Shown: positions 44,722 to 55,092, counted from the first letter of the stretch. The stretch: 64,000 bases of DNA from Pseudomonas sp. C2B4 (GCF_013359695.1 NZ_JABFMU010000013.1:1-64000); one strand, 5' to 3'. Made by a program: numbers and translations. Notes: generated from the letters alone by a model not told the origin.

Positions 44722-46539
44722 CTAGTGCTGCTGCAAATGCCCATAAAGCTTGGCATACAAACCACCATCGGCAATCAACTGCTGATGGTCGCCATCTTCG
44801 GCAATTTGCCCGCCATCGAATACCAGCACCCGGTCGGCCTGCTTCACCGCCGACAACCGGTGCGCGATGATCAGCGTGGTGCGGTGGCTCAGGAACCGCG
44901 CCAGTGCCTGATGCAGGTTGTATTCGGTGGCGGCATCCAGCGCTGAAGTGGCCTCATCGAGGATCACCACTTTCGGCTCGGCCAATACCATCCGCGCAAT
45001 CGCCAGGCGTTGCCGCTGACCACCGGACAAACGCACGCCGGAACGCCCGACGATGCTGTCCAGGCCATGGGGCAATTCACGAATCGTGGAATGCAGTTGC
45101 GCGATTTCCAGGGCCTGCCAGCAAGCCTCGTCGCTGCGTTCGCGACCCATGGTCAGGTTGGCGCGCACGGTGTCATTGAACAGTGCCGGGTGTTGCAGCA
45201 CCACCGCGACATTTTCCCGCACGGTTTCCAGACCGATTTCCTGCTGGGTCGAACCGCCGAAGCGGATGGTCCCGGCCTGCGGCGTGTACAGGCCCAGCAG
45301 CAATTGCACCAGCGTACTCTTGCCACCGCCACTGGCACCGACGATCGCGACTTTTTCACCCGGCGCAATGGACAGGTTCATCTGGTTCAATACCAGCTCG
45401 TCGCTGTAGCCGAAACTCAAGCCCTGTACCTCGATGCCCACGGTCTCGCGCCCCGTGAACGGGTCAACGCCGTTGGGGTATTCCGGTTCATCGGCGCGGG
45501 ACAACAGCTCGTTGATTCGCGACAGCGCACCACCGGCGGCGTAATAGGCGTATTGCAGGTTCAGCAGTTGTTCCACCGGACCGATCATGAACCACAGGTA
45601 GCTGAACACCGCGAGCATCTGGCCGATGGACAGGTCGGAAAACAGCACGGTGAGCATGGCCGCGGCGCGAAAAATATCGATGCCGAACTGGAACAGCAAC
45701 CCGCTGGCACGGTTCGAGGCGTCGGTTTTCCATTGCGAACTGACCGCATAATCGCGAACCTCCCTGGCACGCAGCCCCAACCGGCCCAGAAAAAAGCCCT
45801 GACGGTTACCGGCACGAACTTCCTGGATGGCGTCCAGGGTTTCGGTCAAGGCCTGGGTGAAGCGCGAGGTGCTGTCGTTCTCGAGTTTCTTGAGGTGCTT
45901 GACCCGTTTGCCCAACTGCACCGTGGCGTAGATCACCAGCGGGTTGAACAACAGGATCAGCAGCGCCAGTTTCCAGTGCATCCACAGCAAAATCCCCGCA
46001 GTACCAACCAGCGTCAGCATCGCCACGAGGAATCGACTGAGGGTTTCGCCGACGAATTTGTCCAGGGTATCCAGGTCGGTGACCAGGTGGGTGGTCACCG
46101 TACCGCTGCCCAGGCTTTCGTATTCGCCCAGGGAGATCCGCTTGAGGCGTTCGATCAGGCGGATGCGAATGCGGTACACGATGTCTTTGGCCAACGCAGC
46201 GAACAACCGTGCCTGCACCACGTTGAACAACAATGCCGCGCAACGCAGGGCCAGGGTCACCAAGAGCATCAGGCCGATGTAGCCCGCGGCTTTTTGCCAG
46301 ACCTCGGGGAGTGCGAGGTTCATGATTTTCAGCGCGGCATCACCATGCCCCAGCAACACTTCGTCCACCAGCAACGGCAGGAGCAACGGGATCGGGACGC
46401 TGCACAGGGTCGCCAGCACGGCCACGCCGTTGGCGATCCACAGGGACTTCTTGTGATGAAGGGCCAGACGACGGATTTCCGCCCAGCTCAGCCGGTCGAC
46501 GCGTTTAACGGTAGCGGTATCGTCAGGCAGATCATGCAC
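44722..46539 (-). CDS. ABC exporter, fused membrane and ATPase domains
   Basis: A 605-residue half-transporter. The membrane domain has about six helices (residues 30-320) and the ATPase domain has Walker A GASGGGKST, signature LSGGQRQRLAIAR and Walker B VVILDEATSALD. It would work as a homodimer exporting a lipid, peptide or drug; the substrate is not clear from sequence. The frame is open to 46602, but GTG 46539 (VHDLPDDTATVKR) is preferred, with an upstream GGAG, and it overlaps the DsbA-like gene by eight bases, so the two are coupled. Its end nearly touches the toxin gene on the other strand, but there is no sign that it exports the toxin. Confidence 0.88.
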   Translation of the reverse strand: MHDLPDDTATVKRVDRLSWAEIRRLALHHKKSLWIANGVAVLATLCSVPIPLLLPLLVDEVLLGHGDAALKIMNLALPEVWQKAAGYIGLMLLVTLALRCAALLFNVVQARLFAALAKDIVYRIRIRLIERLKRISLGEYESLGSGTVTTHLVTDLDTLDKFVGETLSRFLVAMLTLVGTAGILLWMHWKLALLILLFNPLVIYATVQLGKRVKHLKKLENDSTSRFTQALTETLDAIQEVRAGNRQGFFLGRLGLRAREVRDYAVSSQWKTDASNRASGLLFQFGIDIFRAAAMLTVLFSDLSIGQMLAVFSYLWFMIGPVEQLLNLQYAYYAAGGALSRINELLSRADEPEYPNGVDPFTGRETVGIEVQGLSFGYSDELVLNQMNLSIAPGEKVAIVGASGGGKSTLVQLLLGLYTPQAGTIRFGGSTQQEIGLETVRENVAVVLQHPALFNDTVRANLTMGRERSDEACWQALEIAQLHSTIRELPHGLDSIVGRSGVRLSGGQRQRLAIARMVLAEPKVVILDEATSALDAATEYNLHQALARFLSHRTTLIIAHRLSAVKQADRVLVFDGGQIAEDGDHQQLIADGGLYAKLYGHLQQH

Positions 46540-47170
46540 AGGCAGCGCGCTCCAGCCAGCGGCCGAGCAGCGGAGACAGCGCACTGAGCGGCTGATAGCC
46601 ATTGGTCAGCAAGGCCAATTGACCCTTTCGTTCAGCCAGCAAGGTAGGAAACCCGGCGATGCCCAGGTCCTGGACCCAGGTAAAATCGGCAGAGGTGGCG
46701 GTGTGCATATCGGCACGGTCGAATGCGGCGGCGAATTCGATGCGCGGCAGCCCGGCCTGTTCAGCCAGTTCCACCAGAACACTGGCACGGGTGACGTCGC
46801 GGCCTTCGGCGTAAAACGCATGCTGAATCAATCCGAGCAGTTTCCACGCACAGTCCGGCGCCAGGCTGCGTGCCGTCACCAGTGCCCGGCAGGCGGGTTC
46901 GGTGTCGTAGACGAATCCCTCGGGCAAGGCTCCGTCCAGTTTGAACGGCTGGCCGGTGGCCTCGGTGACCGCCTGCCAGTGTTCGAGGATGTAGCGTCGG
47001 GTCGTCGGTTCCAGCGCCGCGCCACTGCCGGTGCGAAGGCCGCCCACCACCAGATGCACGTCCACACCCGCGGCCGCCGCCTGCTCGACCAGTGCGTTTG
47101 CAACCGGGGCAAAACCCCAGCACCAGGAACACATCGGGTCCATCACATACAGCAGGCGGCATGCAGACAT
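46532..47170 (-). CDS. DsbA-family (FrnE-like) thioredoxin-fold protein
   Basis: A 212-residue cytoplasmic protein beginning MSACRLLYVMDPMCSWCWGF, with the CSWC redox pair near residues 14-17, and the cis-proline region GIAGFPTLLAE near the end. It lacks a signal peptide, unlike true periplasmic DsbA, and fits the DsbA-like group of possible disulfide isomerases or glutathione-dependent enzymes. It is 3 bases after trhO and overlaps the ABC gene. Confidence 0.85.
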   Translation of the reverse strand: MSACRLLYVMDPMCSWCWGFAPVANALVEQAAAAGVDVHLVVGGLRTGSGAALEPTTRRYILEHWQAVTEATGQPFKLDGALPEGFVYDTEPACRALVTARSLAPDCAWKLLGLIQHAFYAEGRDVTRASVLVELAEQAGLPRIEFAAAFDRADMHTATSADFTWVQDLGIAGFPTLLAERKGQLALLTNGYQPLSALSPLLGRWLERAACA

Positions 47171-47173
47171 GGT

Positions 47174-48115
47174 TCAGGCCTCGGTGGATGCTTGCTTGTA
47201 GTTGTAGCCGATCGGGTGCGGCATATTGCGAGCCTTGGCCAATTCGATCTGTTTTTGCCGATCAATGGCGCTGCGGCGGGTTTTCTCGCTCAACGTATCC
47301 CAGCAATGCGGGCAACTGATGCCGGCGACATAATGCTCGGATGCGCGGTCTTCGATGCTGACAGGTGTACGGCAGGCATGACATTGATCGTAGTCACCTT
47401 CGCTCAAGTCGTGGCGAACCGTTACGCGGTTATCGAACACGAAGCAGTCGCCCTGCCACTTGGTTTCTTCCTGAGGCACCTCTTCGAGGTACTTCAGAAT
47501 GCCACCCTTGAGATGGTAGACCTCATCGAAGCCTTCGCTGAGCATGTAGCTCGACGCCTTTTCACAACGGATGCCGCCGGTGCAGAACATCGCGACCTTC
47601 TTGTGCACGGCCGGGTCGAAGTTGGCTTTGATGTAGTCGGGAAATTCGCGAAAACTGGTGGTTTTCGGATCGATTGCGCCTTCGAAGGTACCAATCGACA
47701 CTTCGTAGTCGTTGCGGGTATCGATCAACAACACTTCCGGATCGCTGATCAGCGCGTTCCAGTCCTGCGGATCAACGTAGGTGCCGACCTTTTTGTTCGG
47801 GTCCACGCCTTCAACGCCCAGGGTCACGATCTCTTTCTTGAGCTTGACCTTGGTGCGGTAGAACGGCTGCTCGTCGCAGTACGACTCTTTATGGTCGATA
47901 TCGATCATGCGCGGGTCGTTTTTCAGCCAGGCCAACAGCCCATCGATACCTTCGCGGCTACCGGACACAGTCCCGTTGATGCCTTCTTCGGCGATCAGCA
48001 GCGTGCCTTTGATGCCGTTGTCGACCATCGCCTGCAGCAGTGGCTCGCGCAAATCGACGTAGTTTTCCAGGGTGACGAACTTATACAGTGCCGCCACGAC
48101 AATCTGTTGTGTCAT
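47174..48115 (-). CDS. trhO: tRNA uridine(34) hydroxylase, rhodanese-like
   Basis: A 313-residue protein of the YceA/TrhO family, which hydroxylates uridine 34 of certain tRNAs (known for E. coli and B. subtilis). It starts with an acylphosphatase-like region and has a rhodanese domain with the active-site loop [12 protein letters not shown], the typical CxGGxRC form, followed by a C-terminal cysteine-rich part ([15 protein letters not shown]). The start ATG 48115 is just downstream of the bolA terminator. Confidence 0.93.
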   Translation of the reverse strand: MTQQIVVAALYKFVTLENYVDLREPLLQAMVDNGIKGTLLIAEEGINGTVSGSREGIDGLLAWLKNDPRMIDIDHKESYCDEQPFYRTKVKLKKEIVTLGVEGVDPNKKVGTYVDPQDWNALISDPEVLLIDTRNDYEVSIGTFEGAIDPKTTSFREFPDYIKANFDPAVHKKVAMFCTGGIRCEKASSYMLSEGFDEVYHLKGGILKYLEEVPQEETKWQGDCFVFDNRVTVRHDLSEGDYDQCHACRTPVSIEDRASEHYVAGISCPHCWDTLSEKTRRSAIDRQKQIELAKARNMPHPIGYNYKQASTEA

Positions 48116-48162
48116 GGGTAAATCTCCAGGTGGCTACCCTCGTAAGGGGTGAACCGGATGCG

Positions 48163-48192
48163 AAAAAAAACGCGCCGGGTTAGCGGCGCGTT
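48163..48192 (-). terminator. Intrinsic terminator after bolA
   Basis: On the minus strand AACGCGCC/GGCGCGTT (48169-48176 with 48185-48192) forms a stem with an 8-base loop, followed by a run of eight T. It is 62 bases past the bolA stop and just upstream of trhO. Confidence 0.92.
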
Positions 48193-48253
48193 TCGCATTC
48201 TATCAAAAACCCGAAGGTTAGAGGACTGGCAGATGCCTCTGTGGCACTTCAAA

Positions 48254-48553
48254 CTAATGCTTGCTGCCACCGGCACAGGTCGGCGAAGCCGGAGCGGCAT
48301 CGATCTGCGCCCATTCCTCCGGCGTGTAGGTATGTAGCGCCAACGCATGAAACTCGCCCATCAGCTCGCCCAGCGTGCCGTAGACTTTCTGGTGACGCTT
48401 GACGCGATTGAGCCCTTCGAACTGCTGGCTGACCACCACGGCCTTGAAGTGGGTCTGCAACCCGCGACTGTGCATATGGCTTTCATCCAGCACTTGCAGA
48501 TGCTCAGGCTGTAACAGGCCCAGCGTCGATTCGATGCGTTGTTGCATGGTCAT
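48254..48553 (-). CDS. bolA: BolA-family protein
   Basis: A 99-residue protein with the BolA fold: the segment VLDESHMHSRGLQTHFKAVVVS and the VKRHQKVYGTLGELMG signature. BolA proteins act with monothiol glutaredoxins in iron-sulfur handling and, in E. coli, as transcription regulators of cell shape (known). GGAG lies six bases before the start. It follows the DUF2059 gene by 12 bases on the same strand. Confidence 0.93.
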   Translation of the reverse strand: MTMQQRIESTLGLLQPEHLQVLDESHMHSRGLQTHFKAVVVSQQFEGLNRVKRHQKVYGTLGELMGEFHALALHTYTPEEWAQIDAAPASPTCAGGSKH

Positions 48554-48565
48554 ACCAAACTCCGC

Positions 48566-49090
48566 TTAAGGCTTTTTCTTGGCTGGTGCTGCTGCGTCTT
48601 TCGGCGTCAGCTCGGCTGTCATGTCAGCCAACAGCTTGTTGACCACCGGCACTGCGCTTTCGAGCTTGGCCTGGGTCATCTGGGCCGATTGCTGAGTCAG
48701 CTGCGGCATTTTTTGCAGGACTTTCTTGCCCAATGGCGACTGGTAGAACGCAACCAGGTCCTTGAGCTCGGATTCGGTGAAGTTGGTGGTGTAGAGCTTG
48801 ACCATGTCCGGCTTCAGCTTGTTCCAGCCGATGGCCTGGTCCAGCGCGGCATTGGCCTTGGCCTGGTAGGTTTCCAGGACGGCTTTTTTCGATTCCGGGG
48901 CTTTGGTTTGCTGGAAGCGCTGAGCGAACATTTGCTGTACTTGCATGTACACCGGAGTGCCCAATTTGTCAGCATGCGCCAGGGTCAGGAAAGCCTCGGC
49001 ACTGGCGTTGTGGCTGGCGGTATCGGCAAGAACCTGGCCGCTGGCACAAACCAATGCAACCGCGGTACAGATGGCACGAAGACGAGTCAT
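48566..49090 (-). CDS. Secreted DUF2059-type protein
   Basis: A 174-residue protein with a signal peptide (MTRLRAICTAVALVCASGQVLA) cleaved around residue 22, so it is periplasmic. The mature part is helical with the segment LYTTNFTESELKDLVAFYQSPLGKK, a hallmark of DUF2059, and ends in a basic lysine-rich tail (AAAPAKKKP). Function is not known. It probably shares a transcript with bolA. Confidence 0.8.
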   Translation of the reverse strand: MTRLRAICTAVALVCASGQVLADTASHNASAEAFLTLAHADKLGTPVYMQVQQMFAQRFQQTKAPESKKAVLETYQAKANAALDQAIGWNKLKPDMVKLYTTNFTESELKDLVAFYQSPLGKKVLQKMPQLTQQSAQMTQAKLESAVPVVNKLLADMTAELTPKDAAAPAKKKP

Positions 49091-49281
49091 CGAGTTTCCT
49101 TTTCTAGCAGGCGAGGTAAAACCCCAAGGACGTCCATTCTGCGCCTAAAAAAGTGTGTCACTCAACCCCAAGCCTTGTCGCGCCTGATTTAGAGGGGTTC
49201 AATGGCAGAATCGAGACTGATGGAACCCCGGCCGTCGATCACGGCCTAAACTGCGCAATCAGACCTACAGGAGTGTGACCG

Positions 49282-50676
49282 ATGAGCCGTATCGAAACCG
49301 ACAGCCTTGGCCAGGTTGAAGTCCCGGATGAAGCCTACTGGGGTGCTCAGACGCAACGCTCGCTGGTCAATTTTGCCATCGGCACCGAACGCATGCCCCT
49401 GGCGGTCTTGCACGGCCTGGCACTGATCAAGAAGGCGGCGGCACGGGTCAACGACCGTAATGGCGACCTGCCCGCCGATATCGCCCGCCTGATCGAACAA
49501 GCGGCCGACGAAGTGCTCGACGGCAACCATGACGACCAGTTCCCGCTGGTGGTCTGGCAGACCGGCAGCGGCACCCAGAGCAACATGAACGTCAATGAAG
49601 TGATCGCCGGACGCGCCAACGAACTGGCCGGCAACCCACGCGGCGGCAAGTCCCCGGTGCACCCCAACGATCACGTCAATCGCTCCCAGAGCTCCAACGA
49701 CTGCTTCCCCACCGCCATGCACATCGCCGCGGCCCAAGCCGTGCAGCAACACTTGCTGCCGGCCATCGCCGAGCTGTCCGGCGGCCTGGCCGAGTTGTCG
49801 GCGCGCCACATGAAACTGGTCAAGACCGGGCGCACCCACATGATGGATGCCACGCCGATCACCTTCGGCCAGGAGCTGTCCGGGTTCATCGCGCAACTGG
49901 ATTATGCCGAACGGGCGATCCGCAGCACCCTGCCAGCAGTCTGCGAACTGGCCCAGGGCGGCACTGCCGTGGGCACCGGGCTGAACTCGCCACACGGCTT
50001 TGGCGAAGCGATTGCCGCGGAGCTGGCCGCCCTCTCCGGCCTGCCCTTCGTCACCGCGCCGAACAAGTTTGCCGCGTTGGCCGGGCATGAACCGTTGACC
50101 GCCCTGTCCGGTGCACTGAAGACCCTCGCCGTGGCCCTGATGAAAATCGCCAACGACTTGCGCTTGCTGGGTTCCGGCCCACGCGCCGGTTTCGCCGAGG
50201 TGAAGCTTCCGGCGAACGAACCAGGCAGTTCCATCATGCCGGGCAAGGTCAACCCGACCCAATGTGAAGCCCTGTCGATGCTGGCCTGCCAGGTGCTGGG
50301 CAACGACGTGACCATCGGTTTCGCCGCGAGCCAGGGGCATTTGCAACTGAACGTCTTCAAGCCGGTCATCATCCACAACCTGCTGCAATCGATCCGCCTG
50401 CTGGGTGATGGCTGCAGCAACTTCCAGCAGCATTGCATCGCCGGCCTGGAACCGGACGCCGGGCAAATGGCTGCACACCTGGAACGCGGCCTGATGCTGG
50501 TGACGGCCTTGAACCCGCATATTGGTTATGACAAGTCGGCGGAGATTGCCAAGAAGGCCTACAGCGAAGGGCTGACCTTGCGTGAGGCAGCGCTGCGGTT
50601 GGGGTACCTGACCGATGAGCAGTTTGATGCCTGGGTACGGCCGGAGAACATGTTGGAGGCGGGGGCCAAGGGCTGA
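49282..50676 (+). CDS. fumC: Class II fumarate hydratase
   Basis: A 464-residue iron-independent fumarase that interconverts fumarate and malate. It begins [15 protein letters not shown], continues with WGAQTQRS, and has the catalytic loop [22 protein letters not shown] appears in the form [11 protein letters not shown]. Class II fumarases are often induced by iron shortage or oxidative stress; the 190-base region upstream was not seen to contain an unambiguous Fur box. The protein is cytoplasmic. A REP pair follows the stop. Confidence 0.97.
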   Translation: MSRIETDSLGQVEVPDEAYWGAQTQRSLVNFAIGTERMPLAVLHGLALIKKAAARVNDRNGDLPADIARLIEQAADEVLDGNHDDQFPLVVWQTGSGTQSNMNVNEVIAGRANELAGNPRGGKSPVHPNDHVNRSQSSNDCFPTAMHIAAAQAVQQHLLPAIAELSGGLAELSARHMKLVKTGRTHMMDATPITFGQELSGFIAQLDYAERAIRSTLPAVCELAQGGTAVGTGLNSPHGFGEAIAAELAALSGLPFVTAPNKFAALAGHEPLTALSGALKTLAVALMKIANDLRLLGSGPRAGFAEVKLPANEPGSSIMPGKVNPTQCEALSMLACQVLGNDVTIGFAASQGHLQLNVFKPVIIHNLLQSIRLLGDGCSNFQQHCIAGLEPDAGQMAAHLERGLMLVTALNPHIGYDKSAEIAKKAYSEGLTLREAALRLGYLTDEQFDAWVRPENMLEAGAKG

Positions 50677-50700
50677 GATTTGTAGCGCCTGACAGTCAGT

Positions 50701-50765
50701 CTTCGCGGGCAAGCCCGCCCCCACAGGGTACGCGTAAACCTGTGGGAGCGAGCCTGCTCGCGAAG
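50701..50765. repeat. REP pair (REPIN) after fumC
   Basis: Copies at 50701-50725 and 50741-50765 in inverted orientation with a 15-base spacer. It lies between the convergent fumC and EamA genes. Confidence 0.9.
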
Positions 50766-50779
50766 AACGATGACACGGT

Positions 50780-51739
50780 CTAACTGGCTGCCATCCGCAC
50801 CTTGCGCGCCTTCAACCCGGCAATCAACGACGGCCCCAATGCCACCAGCGCCGAACCCAGCACCACCAGCACCGCCCCGCCATACCCCAATCCGTTGATG
50901 GTCTCGGCATGCACATACTCTGGCCACCACCATGCGGCCAGGGCGACAGCGCCAAAGGTCACCAACGGCGTGATCGCCAGTGTTGCGCTGACCCGCGAGG
51001 CTTCCCAATGGGCCAGGGCTTCGGCAAATGCGCCATAGGCAATCAGGGTGTTCATGCAGCACGCCAGCAGCAGCCAGCCTTGCAACGGGTTCAATTGCAG
51101 GGCTTCCAGCGGATGCACCCATGGCGTCAGCAACAACCCGCAGAACAGGTAGATCACCATCATCACCTGCAGCGAATTCCACACCGTCAGCAGCTGCTTC
51201 TGCCCCAGTGCGTAAAAGGTCCAGACCGTGGATGCCAGCAGCACCAGCAACACACCGGCGGTGTAGTCAGTCAACGAGGTGAGCAACTCACTCAGGCGTT
51301 GGTTGAAAAACAGGGCGAAACCGATCAGCAGCACCAGCAAACCAATGCCCTGTCCCAGGCTGAAACGCTCCTTGAACACAAACACGCTGGCGATCAGCAG
51401 CATGATCGGGCCCATTTGCACCACCAATTGCGCGGTGCCGGGGCTGAGCAGGTTCAGACCCATCAGATACAACACGTAGTTGCCCACCAGGCCGAGCACC
51501 GCCATCAGCACCAGCCAGCCGCCGCGCGGTCCCAGCACTTTGCGGCTCGGCAAGCGCTTGGTCGCGGCCAGGTAAATGAACAGACACCCACCGGACACCA
51601 TCAGGCGAAACCAGGTCACCGTGACCGGGTCCATCACCAGCAGTACCTGTTTGAGCTTGATTGGCAGGATTCCCCACAGCAACGCGGTCAGCAAGGCCAG
51701 GAACAAACCGTAAACCCAGCGACCCGATGAAATGTGCAT
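50780..51739 (-). CDS. EamA-family (DMT) transporter
   Basis: A 319-residue inner-membrane protein with ten hydrophobic helices in two homologous halves, typical of EamA drug/metabolite exporters related to RarD. It starts MHISSGRWVYGLFLALLTALLWG; the frame is open to 51799 but ATG 51739 begins just before the first helix. The C-terminus is basic (LKARKVRMAAS), facing the cytoplasm. The substrate is unknown; amino acids or metabolites are typical for the family. Confidence 0.88.
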   Translation of the reverse strand: MHISSGRWVYGLFLALLTALLWGILPIKLKQVLLVMDPVTVTWFRLMVSGGCLFIYLAATKRLPSRKVLGPRGGWLVLMAVLGLVGNYVLYLMGLNLLSPGTAQLVVQMGPIMLLIASVFVFKERFSLGQGIGLLVLLIGFALFFNQRLSELLTSLTDYTAGVLLVLLASTVWTFYALGQKQLLTVWNSLQVMMVIYLFCGLLLTPWVHPLEALQLNPLQGWLLLACCMNTLIAYGAFAEALAHWEASRVSATLAITPLVTFGAVALAAWWWPEYVHAETINGLGYGGAVLVVLGSALVALGPSLIAGLKARKVRMAAS

Positions 51740-51949
51740 GCGAACCCCAAAGCCAAGTGTCAAGAACCGACATTCTAGGCGCACTGCCGTGTGGCACACA
51801 GGGACAGTTTGCGTCTGGCCGCGAATGGAACTGTGCAGGTCGCATCATTAAATTGGCGGCAGGCCGTCGATCAGATAATCAGGCACTGCAAATACTTCAT
51901 GCATAAGCTGATTGGATCCATCCACAGGAACATCCCGCAGGAGATCGCC

Positions 51950-52144
51950 ATGTACGGCATGCGCGCCCAGGACAACGCCCCCGCCCTGCACTTTCGCAGT
52001 GAGCGGTTATGTCGGGTGAATGGGGAGTTGTACTTCAGCACGCGGGAAAACACGCTGGAGGGGCCGTTTGTGAATGCCGAGGCGGCTGCGCGGGAGGTTC
52101 GGGCTTATGTTGAGCGGATGCAGTCTTTGCGGATGAACCGGTAA
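51950..52144 (+). CDS. Small conserved-type protein of unknown function
   Basis: A 64-residue protein, MYGMRAQDNAPALHFRSERL at the start, with an FRSERLCRVNGELYFSTREN beta-rich core and a helix EAAAREVRAYVERMQ. CAGGAG lies seven bases before ATG 51950, which decides this start over a longer open frame. It resembles the short Pseudomonas DUF6316-type proteins as I remember them; no function is known. It reads divergently from the EamA gene. Confidence 0.65.
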   Translation: MYGMRAQDNAPALHFRSERLCRVNGELYFSTRENTLEGPFVNAEAAAREVRAYVERMQSLRMNR

Positions 52145-52157
52145 ACCGAGGCGTCTG

Positions 52158-52249
52158 CATCGCGGGCAAGCCACGCTCCCACAGGGCTTGCGTCGACCAC
52201 AATTTCAGTGAACGACATAAAACCTGTGGGAGCGGACTTGCCCGCGATG
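52158..52249. repeat. REP pair (REPIN) after the small gene
   Basis: Copies at 52158-52183 (one extra base) and 52225-52249 in inverted orientation, between the small gene and the convergent thiolase gene. Confidence 0.88.
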
Positions 52250-52281
52250 GCTATTCAACAGTCATTACAAATGCCAGATGT

Positions 52282-53466
52282 TTAGCGCACCGCCTCGAAC
52301 AACCCCGTCGCTCCCATCCCGCCGCCTACACACATGGTCACGATGCCGTAGCGCAGATTGCGCCGCTGCAACTCGCGAACGATGTGCCCGACCTGACGCG
52401 AACCGGTCATGCCGAACGGATGGCCGATGGAAATCGATCCACCATTGACGTTGTACTTGTCGTGATCGATTTCCAGTCGATTGCGCGCGTACAGGCACTG
52501 CGAAGCGAACGCTTCGTTGAGTTCCCACAGATCAATGTCATCGATCCGCAGACCTTTGGCCTTGAGCAGCTTTGGCACGGAAAAAACCGGACCGATGCCC
52601 ATCTCGTCCGGCTCGCAACCGGCCACCGTGAAACCACGGAAGAACGCCTTGGGCTTGAGCCCCAGCGCCAGCGCTTTTTCCAGGCTCATCACCAGCGTCA
52701 TCGAAGCGCCATCCGACAATTGTGACGAGTTACCGGCGGTCACCGAGCCATCTTCGGCGAAGACCGGTTTCAACCCGGCCAGGCTTTCCAGCGTGGTGTC
52801 AGGACGGTTGCAGTCATCGCGATCAACAACGCCATCAAGGATCTGCACCTGGCCCGTGGCCTTGTCTTCAACGCGGTACTTCACCGTCATCGGCACGATT
52901 TCATCATCGAATAACCCGGCGGCCTGCGCCTGGGCGGTGCGCTGCTGGCTTTGCAGGGCATACAGGTCCTGTTCTTCACGACTGACGTTGTAGCGGCGCG
53001 CGACGATTTCGGCCGTCTGCCCCATCGGAAAGTAGATGCCCGGCACCTGTTCCTTGAGCAGCGGGTTGATCAGATGGTCGGTGTTGACGCTTTTCATGGT
53101 CAGGCTGATCGACTCGACACCACCGGCGACGATGATGTCGCTGCAGCCCGAGGCGATCTGGTTGGCGGCGATGGCGATCGCCTGCAAGCCCGATGAGCAG
53201 AAACGGTTGAGGGTCATGCCCGACGTGCCGATACCCAGGCGCGACAGCACCGCGACGTTGCGGCCGATGTTGTAGCCCTGGGCGCCTTCGTTGGAACCGG
53301 CGCCGACGATGCAGTCCTCGACGCTGGCCGGGTCGATGCCGGTGCGCGCCAGCAAGGCGTTGACGCAGTGCGCGGCCATGTCGTCCGGACGGGTCTGGTT
53401 GAACTTGCCGCGAAAGGATTTGGCCAGGCCGGTCCGAACGCTGTCGACGATCACCACTTCACGCAT
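52282..53466 (-). CDS. Acetyl-CoA C-acyltransferase (thiolase)
   Basis: A 394-residue thiolase that cleaves or forms 3-ketoacyl-CoA. The acyl-cysteine lies in LNRFCSSGLQAIAIAANQI near residue 90, LNEAFASQ and ISIGHPFGMTGSRQ hold the NEAF and GHP motifs, and CVGGGMGATGLFE is the C-terminal cysteine motif. The frame opens at 53541, but ATG 53466 (MREVVIVDSVRTGLAKS) has GAGG upstream and the family start. It stands alone, with no adjacent fadB, so a specific pathway is not indicated. It resembles PA3454-type thiolases by neighbourhood with pap. Confidence 0.92.
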   Translation of the reverse strand: MREVVIVDSVRTGLAKSFRGKFNQTRPDDMAAHCVNALLARTGIDPASVEDCIVGAGSNEGAQGYNIGRNVAVLSRLGIGTSGMTLNRFCSSGLQAIAIAANQIASGCSDIIVAGGVESISLTMKSVNTDHLINPLLKEQVPGIYFPMGQTAEIVARRYNVSREEQDLYALQSQQRTAQAQAAGLFDDEIVPMTVKYRVEDKATGQVQILDGVVDRDDCNRPDTTLESLAGLKPVFAEDGSVTAGNSSQLSDGASMTLVMSLEKALALGLKPKAFFRGFTVAGCEPDEMGIGPVFSVPKLLKAKGLRIDDIDLWELNEAFASQCLYARNRLEIDHDKYNVNGGSISIGHPFGMTGSRQVGHIVRELQRRNLRYGIVTMCVGGGMGATGLFEAVR

Positions 53467-53568
53467 GGCATACCTCATTGTTGTTGTCGGTTGAGAATGG
53501 CTCGAGCATAAGCCTACCCAATTACCGACCGCGACAATCATTCACCCCGCGTATGCGTAACCATCGGT

Positions 53569-55092
53569 TCACTTCTTGTCTTTTTTCTCCCTGCGCCCAC
53601 GTTTGTCCGACTTTTCGAATGCGTCTTCCAACGCCTGGTTGATCGTGCGCAAGACCTTGACCCGTGCCCAGCGCTTGTCATTGGCTTCCACCAGCGTCCA
53701 CGGCGAGATCTCGGTGCTGGTGCGGTCGACCATGTCGCCCACGGCGGCGCGATAGTCATCCCACTTGTCACGATTGCGCCAGTCATCTTCGGTGATCTTG
53801 AAGCGTTTGAAAGGTATTTCTTCACGCTCCTGGAAACGCTCCAGTTGCGTCTGCTTGTCGATGGCCAGCCAGAACTTGACCACGACCACCCCGGCATCAG
53901 CGATCTGTTCCTCGAAATCGTTGATTTCACTGTAGGCGCGCAGCCAGTCCGCCGGGCTGCAGAACCCTTCAATGCGCTCCACCAGTACCCGGCCATACCA
54001 GGAGCGGTCGAACACGGTGAATTTTCCCCGCGCCGGAATATGCCGCCAGAAACGCCAGAGATAGGGCTGTGCCCGCTCCTCTTCGGTCGGTGCGGCAATC
54101 GGCACGATGTTGTACTGGCGCGGATCCAGTGCCGCCGCCACCCGGCGAATCGCCCCGCCCTTGCCTGCCGCGTCATTGCCCTCGAACACCGCCACCAACG
54201 CGTGGCGCCGCATGCGTTTGTCGCGCATCAACCCGGAGAACCGCGCCTGCTCGGTGATCAACTGCTCTTCATAATCATCCTTGGACAGACGCAAGGCCAG
54301 ATCGAGACTATCGAGCAGATTGACGTGATCAACGCTGGGGAACACGGGCGCAGCGCTGACTTTCTCCGGGTGGATTTGCGGACGTTTCAACGCGCCTTGC
54401 AGGCCTTCAAGCAAAATCTTGCCGACCACCAGACTGCGATAGTTCGCATCCATCCCGGCGATTACGTGCCAGGGTGCATAGTCACGGCTGGTGCGCCGCA
54501 ACACCCGTTCGCCGAACTTCACAAACCTGTCGTAGGTTTCAGATTGCTGCCAGTCCAGCGGGCTGATCCGCCAACTGTGCAGCGGGTCATCGGCCAATGC
54601 CTTGAGGCGCGCTTTCATTTGTTTCTTGGACAGGTGGAACCAGAACTTGAAAATCAGCGCGCCTTCATCGCACAACATCTTTTCCAGCCGCTCGGCACCG
54701 TTGATGCCCTGATCGAGCCGGGGGTCCTTGATCACGCCATGAACCCTGGCCTGCAGGATCTGGCTGTACCAGTTGCCGAAAAAAACCCCCATGCGGCCCT
54801 TGGCCGGGAGCATCCGCCAATAACGCCAGGCCGGTGGCCGCGCCAGCTCTTCGTCGGTCTGCTGGTCGAAGGTGCGCACTTCGATCAGGCGCGGGTCCAT
54901 CCATTCATTGAGCAACTTGACCGTCTCGCCCTTGCCGGCACCCTCGATGCCATTGATCAGGATGATCACCGGGAAGCGCTGTTGCTGCTGAAGTTCGAAC
55001 TGCGCTTCGAGCAAGGCTTCACGCAGAGCTGGCACTTCGGCTTCGTAGGTTTCTTTGTCGATGCTGTGATCGATTTCGGCGGACTCGAACAT
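53569..55092 (-). CDS. pap: Polyphosphate:AMP phosphotransferase (two PPK2 domains)
   Basis: A 507-residue protein made of two PPK2 kinase domains. The first P-loop is NGIEGAGKGE near residue 46 and the second EGNDAAGKGG near 308; lid segments such as WRYWRMLPAKGRMGVFFGNWY and WRFWRHIPARGKFTVFDRSWYG follow each. Class II PPK2 enzymes use polyphosphate to turn AMP into ADP (known). The frame is open to 55119; ATG 55092 has GGGAG seven bases before it. The C-terminus is lysine-rich (RGRREKKDKK). Confidence 0.94.
   Translation of the reverse strand: MFESAEIDHSIDKETYEAEVPALREALLEAQFELQQQQRFPVIILINGIEGAGKGETVKLLNEWMDPRLIEVRTFDQQTDEELARPPAWRYWRMLPAKGRMGVFFGNWYSQILQARVHGVIKDPRLDQGINGAERLEKMLCDEGALIFKFWFHLSKKQMKARLKALADDPLHSWRISPLDWQQSETYDRFVKFGERVLRRTSRDYAPWHVIAGMDANYRSLVVGKILLEGLQGALKRPQIHPEKVSAAPVFPSVDHVNLLDSLDLALRLSKDDYEEQLITEQARFSGLMRDKRMRRHALVAVFEGNDAAGKGGAIRRVAAALDPRQYNIVPIAAPTEEERAQPYLWRFWRHIPARGKFTVFDRSWYGRVLVERIEGFCSPADWLRAYSEINDFEEQIADAGVVVVKFWLAIDKQTQLERFQEREEIPFKRFKITEDDWRNRDKWDDYRAAVGDMVDRTSTEISPWTLVEANDKRWARVKVLRTINQALEDAFEKSDKRGRREKKDKK

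Noticed and set aside
48112..48348. A 78-codon minus-strand frame spanning the bolA terminator
   Set aside because: It contains a strong terminator hairpin and has no coding character.
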